Source: Oreochromis niloticus (Eukaryota; Chordata; Actinopteri; Cichliformes; Cichlidae). From it: a stretch of DNA of 64,000 nucleotides. A program made the position numbers and the translations under genes. This document shows, in pieces, positions 33,450 through 44,087 of this stretch (the stretch's first letter is position 1; each line of letters begins with the position of its first letter). The DNA is taken from contig NW_020327298.1 of the NCBI RefSeq assembly GCF_001858045.2, positions 80,342 through 144,341 on the forward strand, given 5' to 3'. The notes below the pieces were generated by a model. That model was given only the letters and a program-made list of their open reading frames with translations, ran no database searches and had not been told where the DNA came from.

Positions 33450-33755
33450 TCGGCTCTTTGAACGCGTTGCAAGAACGCCATCTGCAGGACACTGGAACAT
33501 CATCATTGCATTATACAGTTTCCTCTCTAACTGGATGCAGCTGTGAACAGGAACAGCTGTGGAACCAGAGTCCTGAGTGTCATCTATTGATGAATGCAGG
33601 TCAGTGTGTTGCTGGTGGAGGTGATGAGTCACAGCGTCCATCTCACGTTGGAGTCACAGCTTTTCTTCAGCTGCTCTGCTCTTCAAATGTAAGGCATCGA
33701 CGGCTCTCCTTTTCAGCTCTGTTGGAATATCACCTTCTTCTGTCTGAGAAATATT
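33450..33755 (-). pseudogene. possible C-terminal remnant of a KDZ/Zisupton-type transposase-like protein
   Basis: Minus-strand reading gives TELKRRAVDALHLKSRAAEE, one stop (TGA), then LQREMDAVTHHLHQQHTDLH and a further 60 residues to a stop near 33444. The helical pattern with paired RA.EE and LQREM resembles the region following the catalytic domain of KDZ-type proteins, from memory of the family. No catalytic part is seen. It could equally be an exon of an unrelated coiled-coil gene. Confidence 0.25.
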
Positions 33756-33759
33756 CATG

Positions 33760-34614
33760 ACAAAAACCTGACAAAACACAAACAGCAGCAGTAACAGTAA
33801 ATTGTACTTATAAACTCACTGAAACCCACATTTGAACTCTACCTACTTGTTCATCAAGGCATGAGTACAAGAACAAGGAGACGTCACAGACATGTGGAAA
33901 CTGTCCTTGTGATGTGAAGACGGTGGACTGTGGAGGCCTCTGCAGACTGTTGGACTCCAACCAACTGCGGCTTGAATCACTGAGTTTACACCAAGCACTG
34001 CAGATATATTTTAAGTCTTCTACGTTTTATAAATAGTGAAAAAAAATGCTTTGTGTTGTCGATAGAGACACATTAAAGCAAAATTTGCTAGATGACAATG
34101 AACACAGTTAAATCAGTCCAATAAGTGTGGAGTCCTTCCTTCAGAATGTGTCTGCGTAGGTTCTCAGTCATCCAGGTCATGGTAGTCTAAGAAGCAACCA
34201 CAACCTCCCTGCACAACATTTTACAAAGTGAAATTTGTTTATTGTCCCATCAACAGTTTACCTGCAGAATCTTCTTTGCAGGAGTACAAATATCTTTACT
34301 GTGAGGAAGAGACGCAGAAAATACAACGTTTCCCTCTCTGTGACAATGAAAACGTGCTTGTTAATATCAAAAGGCTCATCATTATAATGGACATAATGAA
34401 TATAAATAACAGCTATAAAACAAGTACCAGGAGATTTTCTTTGAGATTGAGTAGAGCGATCCTTCTTCCTTGATTCATTTCCTGCTCGCAGCATGAGCTG
34501 ACCTCTGACTTCCTGGTCAAGGTCTCTCAGCGTTGACTGGAAAATCAAATCGAACTTGGCCTCAGCAGGCTGGTGACCTCCTCTTTGTCCCATCTCTGAA
34601 GGAGCTGCACTTCT
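33760..34614. other. no gene seen; small PLE tail piece at about 34150-34185
   Basis: GGTTCTCAGTCATCCAGGTC at about 34158 matches the reverse complement of the end of the PLE tails in this window. Otherwise no exon or repeat is recognised. Confidence 0.4.
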
Positions 34615-34627
34615 ATAACAGAAATAT

Positions 34628-34745
34628 CCATCCATCCATTCGCTTCCGCTTATCCTTTCCAGGGTCGCAGGGGGCGCTGGAGCCTATCCCAGCTGTCATA
34701 GGGCGAGAGGCGGGGTACACCCTGGACAGGTCGCCAGTCTGTCGC
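34628..34745 (-). mobile_element. short non-LTR (SINE- or Rex3/RTE-tail-like) insertion with 13-bp target duplication
   Basis: A 118-bp insert begins CCATCCATCCATTCGCTTCC and ends GACAGGTCGCCAGTCTGTCG. The flanks ATAACAGAAATAT are identical (34615-34627 and 34746-34758). The CCAT repeat end is the tail, so the element lies on the minus strand. GGAT-type tails are typical of RTE/Rex3-related elements in fish. Confidence 0.75.
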
Positions 34746-34758
34746 ATAACAGAAATAT

Positions 34759-35437
34759 GTAGACCTAAATCTGATGACTTCCTCCTCCCAAGACCTGTTT
34801 TCTATGAGCCTGGGCCACATAACCCAAAGCACAATCAAGCCAGATATGGCATGCAGTCACATAAACAGTGGCATCTATGCCAGGCCTGGCCCGTATCTGG
34901 ATGACATACGTCTTATGGAAGTCAGCCAGCAGTGCCGGCTTGATACCAGATCCGGGCCAGACCTGCTTGCTATGTGGGTGTTTGTCTGATAAACACCAAA
35001 CAGTGTTTTATAAACAGGAAATGTTGTTCTTGTGCCATATAGTAAAAGAAGATACTGACATGTATATGTGAGGACAGCACACACAGTGTCGTATATGAAG
35101 TTCAGGCTGATGTTCTTGTCCTGGCATCTTTTCACCAGCTCACTGATGACATACACTGGATCTGCTCACCTGTTTTAAAATAAAGATCATGTCAATGGTT
35201 TCAAGTCGATAAGAGAAATAATATTTTTGAGACACAGCGCTGCGGCTCATGAATTGGTGATAACGACCTACTGAGCCTGCTAGCAGGTGCAGGAGGGCCA
35301 ATCTGAGCCACAGTTATGGGGCTGATAACTGTGTCACGATTGGCTGAGGCAGACTGTGCGGAGGTGTGTGTGTGTTGGACCCAGGTATGGACACAGGCAC
35401 AGAGACAGAAATATCTATAACAAAAGGTGAGCCTATA
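34759..35437. other. no gene; possible old repeat containing the Tc1 target
   Basis: The section 35330-35437 and its continuation after the Tc1 element (37003-37200) look like one repeat broken by the insertion: it begins GTGTCACGATTGGCTGAGG, has a GGACCCAGGTATGGACACAG segment, and ends around GAGGGATGTCACA. The family is not identified. Confidence 0.3.
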
Positions 35438-37000
35438 CAGGGAGTGCAGAATTATTAGGCAAATGAGTATTTTGTCCACATCATCCTCTTCATGCATGTT
35501 GTCTTACTCCAAGCTGTATAGGCTCGAAAGCCTACTACCAATTAAGCATATTAGGTGATGTGCATCTCTGTAATGAGAAGGGGTGTGGTCTAATGACATC
35601 AACACCCTATATCAGGTGTGCATAATTATTAGGCAACTTCCTTTCCTTTGGCAAAATGGGTCAAAAGAAGGACTTGACAGGCTCAGAAAAGTCAAAAATA
35701 GTGAGATATCTTGCAGAGGGATGCAGCAGTCTTAAAATTGCAAAGCTTCTGAAGCGTGATCATCGAACAATCAAGCGTTTCATTCAAAATAGTCAACAGG
35801 GTCGCAAGAAGCGTGTGGAAAAAGCAAGGCGCAAAATAACTGCCCATGAACTGAGAAAAGTCAAGCGTGCAGCTGCCAAGATGCCACTTGCCACCAGTTT
35901 GGCCATATTTCAGAGCTGCAACATCACTGGAGTGCCCAAAAGCACAAGGTGTGCAATACTCAGAGACATGGCCAAGGTAAGAAAGGCTGAAAGACGACCA
36001 CCACTGAACAAGACACACAAGCTGAAACGTCAAGACTGGGCCAAGAAATATCTCAAGACTGATTTTTCTAAGGTTTTATGGACTGATGAAATGAGAGTGA
36101 GTCTTGATGGGCCAGATGGATGGGCCCGTGGCTGGATTGGTAAAGGGCAGAGAGCTCCAGTCCCACTCAGACGCCAGCAAGGTGGAGGTGGAGTACTGGT
36201 TTGGGCTGGTATCATCAAAGATGAGCTTGTGGGGCCTTTTCGGGTTGAGGATGGAGTCAAGCTCAACTCCCAGTCCTACTGCCAGTTTCTGGAAGACACC
36301 TTCTTCAAGCAGTGGTACAGGAAGAAGTCTGCATCCTTCAAGAAAAACATGATTTTCATGCAGGACAATGCTCCATCACACGCGTCCAAGTACTCCACAG
36401 CGTGGCTGGCAAGAAAGGGTATAAAAGAAGAAAAACTAATGACATGGCCTCCTTGTTCACCTGATCTGAACCCCATTGAGAACCTGTGGTCCATCATCAA
36501 ATGTGAGATTTACAAGGAGGGAAAACAGTACACCTCTCTGAACAGTGTCTGGGAGGCTGTGGTTGCTGCTGCACGCAATGTTGATGGTGAACAGATCAAA
36601 ACACTGACAGGATCCATGGATGGCAGGCTTTTGAGTGTCCTTGCAAAGAAAGGTGGCTATATTGGTCGCTGATTTGTTTTTGTTTTGTTTTTGAATGTCA
36701 GAAATGTATATTTGTGAATGTGGAGATGTTATATTGGTTTCACTGGTAAAAATAAATCATTGAAATGGGTATATATTTGTTTTTTGTTAAGTTGCCTAAT
36801 AATTATGCACAGTAATAGTCACCTGCACACACAGATATCCCCCTAAAATAGCTAAAACTAAACACAAACTACAAACTACTTCCAAAAACATTCAGCTTTG
36901 ATATTAATGAGTTTTTTGGGTTCATTGAGAACATGGTTGTTGTTCAATAATAAGATTATTCCTCAAAAATACAACTTGCCTAATAATTCTGCACTCCCTG
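35438..37000 (+). mobile_element. intact Tc1/mariner DD37E transposon with IR/DR ends
   Basis: 1563 bp, flanked by TA (35436-35437 and 37001-37002). The ends are perfect inverted repeats: CAGGGAGTGCAGAATTATTA on the left and its complement TAATAATTCTGCACTCCCTG on the right, then GGCAA. A second, inner pair is present: GTGCATAATTATTAGGCAAC (about 35619-35638) and GTTGCCTAATAATTATGCAC (36791-36810). This is the IR/DR arrangement known from Sleeping Beauty-like elements. Between them lies a single uninterrupted transposase. Confidence 0.95.
35656..36672 (+). CDS. Tc1/mariner transposase, DD37E type, full length
   Basis: 338 residues with no stop or frameshift. It binds the element ends and performs cut-and-paste transposition. 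Residues 1-110 hold the helix-turn-helix DNA-binding region (EKSKIVRYLAEGCSSLKIAK, HRTIKRFI) and a basic linker. The catalytic triad is Asp144 (LWTDE), Asp237 (FMQDNAPSH) and Glu275 (PDLNPIENLW), with 37 residues between the second Asp and Glu instead of the 34 of typical Tc1. The glycine-rich GGGG at 176-179 is also conserved in the family. The ATG at 35656 follows the left inner repeat by about 20 bases. Length and motifs are those of a functional enzyme. Whether it is expressed is unknown. Confidence 0.95.
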   Translation: MGQKKDLTGSEKSKIVRYLAEGCSSLKIAKLLKRDHRTIKRFIQNSQQGRKKRVEKARRKITAHELRKVKRAAAKMPLATSLAIFQSCNITGVPKSTRCAILRDMAKVRKAERRPPLNKTHKLKRQDWAKKYLKTDFSKVLWTDEMRVSLDGPDGWARGWIGKGQRAPVPLRRQQGGGGVLVWAGIIKDELVGPFRVEDGVKLNSQSYCQFLEDTFFKQWYRKKSASFKKNMIFMQDNAPSHASKYSTAWLARKGIKEEKLMTWPPCSPDLNPIENLWSIIKCEIYKEGKQYTSLNSVWEAVVAAARNVDGEQIKTLTGSMDGRLLSVLAKKGGYIGR

Positions 37001-37002
37001 TA

Positions 37003-38290
37003 TTATGGCTGATACAGGGCAACATAAAGCAGAAAGGGCAGTGGCGAAACTAAACTAGAACCTTGTGCAGAGTGCATGAGAAGGCTATGCAATACATGAA
37101 TAACTTAAACATGAACTGCACAACAATCCTGAAAACACTTAACCTGACATGACACGAGGGATGTCACACAGACTACGAGACATGCCAGACGGTGGCCCCT
37201 TTTTTATCCAACAGGAAAACAGATGTGAGGGCAGCATCAGTGAGAGTCACAGGGCGTCACACACTGATCCATCCTCCTCCTCTTCCATCTTCTGCTGGGC
37301 CCTGAGGCTACTTTTGTTGTGATTTGGCGCTATATAAATAAAATTGAATTGAATTGAATTAAAGCAGCTGGACTGATGCTCGTGGACATCCATGGAGGAA
37401 GAAGCTGCTCTGACACAGATCCACATCTATTCTTTCATTTGAGACACCAAGCTAACAGATGTGATACTGGAAAGTCCACTGGTCCTTAAACATGTCGTTG
37501 TGTGGCTGTGGAGAAGGATGAAGGAGTCTGACCTGAGCCAGTGTTTGACATGAACACATCAGCACTGCTGTCAGTGAGCCTAACAACAGCCGTTAGCATC
37601 ATTTCAGTGTTTCAGTCATAAAAACACTTCCTGTCACTGTGGTGGTTACAGTGACATCATGCAGTTTGTGCTTTGACCTCCAGAGGGCGACAAATCAGCA
37701 CAGACAGAGAGCTCCATTCAAACTTTGCTGCCATCAGGAATAATTCTTCAAATATAATCATCAGTGTTTGAGCAGTTATGATATCAGGGACAATCTAGAC
37801 ACGTGTGACAATACTGAACATGTCACATGACACACCTTAAACATCATGTGATCCACTCTCAGTCTGCACTTTCATTCATGACTTCAACAGGTTGAAATGA
37901 GCTTTGAAGAAACATTCAGTGAAATAAATCTTTCATCACAGGATTCATGTGAGCAGCAGATGAACTTTGTACCAACAACATGTTCAATAACAGAGTCTGA
38001 ATGAAGCTCAGGTGTTGATGCTGCTCCCTGATTGGACGGTTGGTTTCAGCTCTGCTCTCAGTCTTTACTGCACAGGTGAAGGTAGAAAGTGTGTCTGGAT
38101 CTATAGACTGGAAACAGAGAAACATGCTGAACATTTGAAGCTTTGCAGCAGAAATGTTCATGTTACAAATACAGCAGAGCTGATCTGGGATCAGTGTGTT
38201 CACACCTGCAGCTACAACAAGGTTTCATGTCTCCACACGTCAGCATGTGAACTTTACTCTGACTCAGTCTGAGCAGTCAGACGGCATATT
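37003..38290. other. no gene; small L2 tail at 37300-37359
   Basis: Apart from the L2 end and the right flank of the Tc1 target repeat, I see no coding or repeat signal. Confidence 0.4.
37300..37359 (+). mobile_element. L2-type LINE tail, strongly 5' truncated
   Basis: About 60 bp: CCCTGAGGCTACTTTTGTTG, then GATTTGGCGCTATATAAATA and ATTGAATTG repeats. It is the terminal part of the L2 3' UTR only. Confidence 0.8.
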
Positions 38291-38292
38291 TT

Positions 38293-38570
38293 TAAAGTTA
38301 ACACATCAACACACACAGAGATCTCTTATCTTTAATCTGTCACCAGTTAAGCACACAGATGGTAAAGTTAACACATCAACACACAGAGATCTCTTATCTT
38401 TAATCTGTCACCAGTTAAGCACACAGATGGTAAAGTTAACACATCAGCACACACAGATCTCTTATCTTTAATCTGTCACCAGTTAAGCACACAGATGGTA
38501 AAGTTAACACATCAGCACACACAGATCTCTTATCTTTAATCTGTCACCAGTTAAGCACACAGACGGTAAT
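38293..38570. repeat. 68-bp tandem repeat, four copies
   Basis: The units begin TAAAGTTAACACATCA and contain CTCTTATCTTTAATCTGTCA and CCAGTTAAGCACACAGATGG. Copies differ mainly in the number of AC/AG dinucleotides (AACACACACAGAG, AACACACAGAG, GCACACACAG). The second unit is exactly 68 bp. Confidence 0.9.
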
Positions 38571-38574
38571 GTGT

Positions 38575-39603
38575 TGGTTCATCCTCAGCGCTCAATGAAA
38601 CTGGGACAGTTTTATAGCTAATAAAATCATACTAAACTTAAAACTATGAGCAGAAAGTGATCAGTCATCAGTGATGGGACTCTGTTCTCCCCTTTAACTG
38701 GAAACAGCCAGCATGAGCAGATAAAACCTGTTTGTTCCAGTGAAGTCAACATTCAGATTTTACTGAAGTGGAAAAAACAATTTTTTTGTTTATGTTTATG
38801 TTATGGTTAAATAATGTTTAAATGTTTGATTTTTTTGACATTAAATGACATTACAGTGTTTAACTTAACATTAATTTAAAATACTTCATTACAACCAAAC
38901 AGAACGTAACACTTTAGCTATTTAATTAATTTTGATATAAATTCATCTATATGTGCAATCAAAAACATGAAGAGATTATCTAAATGCATTTTAAGATTAA
39001 TTTGTATTAGTCAGCAGAGCCAAATTCAGAACAACAGACTCAAATAACAAGAAGCAAACCTTCATTCAGGCTAAAAACAGTCTTTTTTTTTTTGCCATCA
39101 GAATTATTGTCTAAAGAAAGAAGCAGTCAGAGCAACTCTCTGCCGAGGCAGCTAATTCTCTGGGGATTGTCTACTTTCACCAGAATACTCTTATATTTTG
39201 GATGTATTCTTTGGCTTTACAATACTTTCTTTGAAGAAATAACACATTTTGTGGCCAATGTCATATTTAGAATCTGTATTATTATTTCCTAATGAAAATG
39301 CAAACAAAGGCAGTAGAATTTTAAGCATAGTTTTAAATATGAAAAAGCATTTTATGAAAGTTTGCCCTTATTTGACCTTAAGGAAGAGGTCAAAGGTCCA
39401 CAGTAATGTGACTGTCTTAATAACCTGTGCGTGGCAGTCAGAGTGAAGACCAAAAGTGCAGGACTCAGAAACAAAGCTGGAATTACTAACACAATGGTTT
39501 AAACAAGGCAGGAACTGCAGACTTACTAACTAGTAAGTTAGAAAAGCTACTGTGAAAGCTCGTGTCACAGTAGCTTTCACAGTAGTTTGCTGCTACCTCT
39601 CAG
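38575..39603. other. no gene; hairpin at 39545-39585
   Basis: AT-rich, no supportable frame. CTACTGTGAAAGCT (39547-39560) is mirrored by AGCTTTCACAGTAG (39572-39585). The inner AGCTACTGTGA/TCACAGTAGCT pair overlaps it, so two alternative stems are possible. Confidence 0.5.
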
Positions 39604-39760
39604 GCCACGTTCACACTGCAGGTCTTAATGCTCAATTCCGATTTTTTGATCAAATCCGATTTTTTTGTCTGCTTGTTCACACTACAAATAAAATGCGACA
39701 GCAAACGCGCTCTAGTGTGAACGCTCACAGCGGCCCGCATGCACAAAAGAAGACGTCCTT
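39604..39760. mobile_element. partial second copy of the GCTACGTTCACACTGCAGG MITE
   Basis: It begins GCCACGTTCACACTGCAGGT and follows, in the opposite orientation, the right end of the MITE at 19117-19845 (AATTCCGATTTTTTGATCAA, then TTGTCTGCTTGTTCACACTA, then GCCCGCATGC). It breaks off after about 155 bp. Only one end is present. Confidence 0.8.
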
Positions 39761-39764
39761 CAGT

Positions 39765-41250
39765 CAAAGCTGACACTATCAATAACAGTCAGTCTAAAAA
39801 ACTAGCAGACCTTCCACTCCACAATTAAAAACAGTAATACTCCATAGTGTCAGGATAAAGCAACATTAAATATTGGATCAGCTGTTTGAAATAATTTCAT
39901 TTTGTATAAATACACACCTGATATAACAGATAAAACATTAAAACCTGCTTAAAACGCACACATAGAAGAGACGTGCAAAACCACCATATATAATTTTCTC
40001 TTGACTAATTTTAAAGATTAAAGAGTGCACAGGGCGAACTACTATGTACAGCTTCTTATTAATGGCAATGATCTGAAAATTATCCTTTCAAGTGAATCTA
40101 TTCATTTTGCTCATTATTCCATTAATCATTCCTACATTCTTCCTACATCCATTCTCATTCCATACAGAGTATTTTGCCTGACAGTTCAAGCTGCACCTTT
40201 TTAGTCTCATGCTGAGTCTGGTGCAGGTATTGTACTCAGCTTCAGCTCCTCTCTTTATGGCTGCTCTCTGTTTATACCAACTTTATTGTCTGATTGGCTT
40301 TCTGACTCTGGTTTTGACTGCACACCATGCAGCCAATCACATGCAAAGACAGACAGGGACCATATCATGCAGGCCAGGGAAGCAGAGAGACGGGGATTTA
40401 AAAGCTGGTGTGTTGGGAAAAAGTGACGAAGCAAGCAAAAATGTCAAATGAGCAGCATTTCAATGATAGACTGCAAAGCTGAGTGCAGAACTGATCAAAG
40501 GGATAAACCTGATTTCATTTTCCTTTGTTCCAAACTTGTCCAGCCTCAGACCTCGTGTGTTCTCCCTGGTAGTAGTTAATGCAAAAAAATAACGTTTTTA
40601 TGAAAACACTGAATAAAATGTTGCTTTCTTGAAAAAGATAATGTACATTTGAAAATGGCACAAAGTTATACAAAGTGTCTTTGAATGGCAGAGATGTGTG
40701 CGCGTACCACAGAGCCATGGCTCACTGTCTGAGTGTCTAAATGAGTCTCACCGGCCTGAACGCTCGCTTGAAGTCGTTAATAATTCTTAACTTGTTGGGT
40801 CTGCTGCTCACCACAAACCAGCACAAGCATGAATTTGGTCTTTTAACTGTGTTTTTATAAGTGTTACAGCTTCTCCTAGTAATAAAAACCTCCTTTATTT
40901 CCATTCATGCTACACAAAGTTGTCAAGCAAATAACAATTAAATAACAGAAAAGTTTGTTTTTCCACTTTTTGCTACAGAAATTTCTGGATTTTTCACGAC
41001 TACAGTTTAAAAAGCAAAAGGAAAAAACTGCAGTCTGGGCAATGAGCTGTCAGGGCTTTTTTCTATATTTTTACACCTTTATTTCTTACGATTTAAGTTG
41101 GCCGTGCCAACAGATTTCTGTCACAGCAGCTTTTTCATTATCATGTAGAAAAACAGTTAAATATGTCACACTGACAGAAAGCAGCCCTGGCATTTTTGGT
41201 CTAGGTGGCCGATCATGATCGCTCCAAAAATATATCAAAAATAAAATAAT
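39765..41250. other. no gene; block resembling 43390-43530
   Basis: TTATCCTTTCAAGTGAATCT and CTCTGTTTATACCAACTTTA with GTCTGATTGGCTTTCTG recur in diverged form at 43413-43510. This suggests a local duplication about 3.2 kb apart. The short frame 40209-40451 has a hydrophobic stretch but no other support. Confidence 0.35.
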
Positions 41251-41254
41251 ATAC

Positions 41255-41645
41255 CATAGTGTGAAAAAGTGTCACACTTAAATGTTTCAGACCATCACAT
41301 CTAAATATGACACAACAACACAAGTAAACACAAAATGCACTTTTGTAAATGAAAATGTTTATTATTAAGATAAATGAACTGTTTGTGTGTCACAGACCAG
41401 AAGCTCCTCCAAAGCCAGACTTCATGCCAGCATCCTAAGAAATTCAGAAACAAATGAATTGAGATCAGTGTGGACAGGGTTATAAAGCTATGGGACTCCA
41501 CCAAACCACAGTGAGAGCCATTATCCACAGATGGAAACCTTCCTCAGAGCGGCCGGGCATCCAGCCACGACGCATCCAAAAGGTTCAAAACAGCCCAGAA
41601 CAACAAAGAGCTGCACGACTCACTCGCCTCAGTTAAGGTTCATCA
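41255..41645 (+). pseudogene. Tc1-like transposon 5' remnant
   Basis: TTTCAGACCATCACATCTAA followed by ACACAAGTAAACACAAAATG is a frequent Tc1-family 5' segment in fish. After a short gap come pieces of the DNA-binding domain in broken frames: GYKAMGLHQTTVRAIIHRWK, then GHPATTHPKGSK. The catalytic domain is missing. Confidence 0.6.
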
Positions 41646-41647
41646 CA

Positions 41648-41800
41648 AGGGATAAGTAACAAAGTACAAATACTTTGTACTCTACTGAACTAAAGTAGAA
41701 TTTTCAGGTATCTGTGCTTTACTGGAGTACTTTTTACTTTTCCTCATTACATTCTGAAACAAATAACTGTACTTTGGACTCCTGACATTTTGTTGTTACT
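41648..41800. mobile_element. hAT-like end fragment
   Basis: The stretch AAGTACAAATACTTTGTACT, the CAGGTATCTGTGCTTTACTG segment and GGAGTACTTTTTACTTTTC matches the subterminal region common in fish hAT-derived repeats (compare the ACTTGAGTA-rich ends of the hAT at 4291-6420). No boundaries can be fixed. Confidence 0.4.
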
Positions 41801-41899
41801 TTTGGTTTAACAAATTTGCAGGGGGTCATTGTTTCTGTCACTCTGAGCGTACCGTCCTCTTTGAAATAATCACCAGGGGATGTCACATAACTTTACTAA

Positions 41900-41940
41900 C
41901 TTTACTATGGCACACATAGATGACGTGTGCCATAGTAAAG
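41900..41940. repeat. perfect 16-bp inverted repeat, 9-base loop
   Basis: CTTTACTATGGCACAC (41900-41915) is followed by ATAGATGAC and the exact reverse complement GTGTGCCATAGTAAAG (41925-41940). Confidence 0.95.
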
Positions 41941-41944
41941 GGTC

Positions 41945-44087
41945 CAAGTGGGCCGCTGTGTGGTTTTGGTTTTTTGGCACAGCTCTGGAACGACTGCAGG
42001 TGTCCATAAGTTGTGGCTGCAGTACTTCAGCATCTAACGAGTCCTACAGAAGACGATCAGGCATAAAGGGAGTAACATGTTGTGGCAGGTCATTTCAAAT
42101 GCAACGTTTCTATCAGCTCAACAAACATCAGCAAACACACAAACTGTTTTTGTGCAGTTTGTCTCACAGTGTGTTGCAGCTAAAGGTCCAGTTGCTGTAT
42201 TTCACAGGGACACACAGGGAAAAGAGTCTGAGATAACTTCACGCAGAGATGGAGAAAGAATACAGGGCATTCTTACTACTGTGAAACACGCTGCAAAGCA
42301 AACTAACTGAGTTATTTAAAGATCACATGAAAGTCCTCTGCAGGTTAGTGCAGGATAATCAGGTTAGTTTACAGTAAAGAACTGTGTGACAGTGGCTGTG
42401 GTGCTCGTGGTCTGTTACATCAAGTGTAACAGAGATGAACATGAATTTCAGCTGGTGATGCTTACATGTAGAAAAAAGACGGTGGAAACAGTGAACTGTC
42501 AGAGGGTGGAAATCAGCCAGGACCGCTCATCAAATACCTGCTTACATCTTGTTGATTTCAGTTTCTACAAAGAGCCACTGCAGCTGATTTTAGGGTTCCC
42601 CCACCTGCTAAATCACACTGTAAGATGGAAACCCTGCTGAGGAAGAGGAACAAAGGCTGCTCTCTGTTTTGCCAGAAAGCATCTTGATGATCCCCGAGAC
42701 TTCTGGGAAAATACTCTGTGGCCTGTTGAACTGTCTCTGCTGCTCGTCTGCAGAGTGACGAGTATCTCAGCCTTCCACACAGTTAGCCTTTTCTCTTCAT
42801 TTCGATTGTATCATTGACTTTAGGATCTGTTGTTTGATCTTGTCCTTCCACCTCTCCTGGTTTATTTCTCACAGATCTCACTTGCTACAGTGACTACAAT
42901 AAAAACATCCTGTTTGTGGAACAGCACATCTGATCACTCTGCACTGCACGCTCAACACAAATCTCACCGCCAGTAAGGACCTCAGTCACAAAGAGAAAAC
43001 CTCAACACATAATATACACAACACATAAATCCCAGCTGTCATAATGTGCACCAAATTAACACTGTTTGTTCTCAGTCCTTGCAGCACTTTCTGTCACCTA
43101 GAGCCAGTTAATGTCTCCAGACCAGCCCTAAAGCTCCCTGATCTTTGAAAATGAATCCACTGTGTGAACAAATGTCATTGTCTCTAAGCCCCACAGATAC
43201 AATCACAGTCTAACTGTACAATGCAATGTAGTCCAAATAATCCAGCACATATACAGCAGTTAAGAGACAGAGGGGTCAGTGAGCAGGGACCTTTAACAAT
43301 GAGAAATTTTGCCAGAATCACACTCTTACTTTCTGTGTTCATGTATCTTAAGTGAAATTGAAGCTAATTAGAGCTTAATGGCATGAAAGTGGAAAGTGCT
43401 AAAAATAGAGAATTATCCTTTTAAGTGAATCTAAATATTTTCCTTCCTCTGTCTAAAAGAAGCTTCATCTCCTCTCTCTGTTTATACCAGCTCTACTGTC
43501 TGACTGGCTTTTGGAGACTCAGATTTGAAGCCAAACAGAAAAATCGATGTTGTTTTCACTGAATGTTTTCTAACAGTAAATATTTTTCTAACATTTGTTT
43601 CCAGTTTCTGTCCCTTAACCTGAACTGGAACCAAATGAAGCAGAGTGTAACCACCTCCTACGAGCCATCCTGTCACAGTGCGTGGAAGCTGCAGTATCAT
43701 ATACTGGCTCTTTGTGAGTTACAATGTGAGCTATTCATGGTGGCCTAAAGCAAACTGTGTGCATGCTCTTGTTGTTAAAGGGAATCCTCCTGCAAAGCCA
43801 CAAGTCAGCTGTTTCCTGCTTGTCCAAAGTGAACAGTCATGAAAAGATCAATTCATACAGAAGTGAAGCAGCAGGATCAGTCATGGACGCACAGGTGTTT
43901 TTGCAGTCTGTTTTGTGGCACCACCAGCCTGGAGTGACTGGAGCTCCACTGGATCATCACCAGTAGGAAGAACAAAAACAACCACATGGAACATTTTTGT
44001 AGAATCGCTGCAAATTTTCCAGCACACACTGGATGTGATCTGGGAATGCAGTTTCTTGCAACATGTACTCAGATATTTATGCAATAC
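41945..44087. other. no gene seen
   Basis: Several short frames exist but none has a recognisable domain, start context or splice structure. The 43390-43530 part is a diverged copy of sequence near 40080-40310. Confidence 0.4.
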
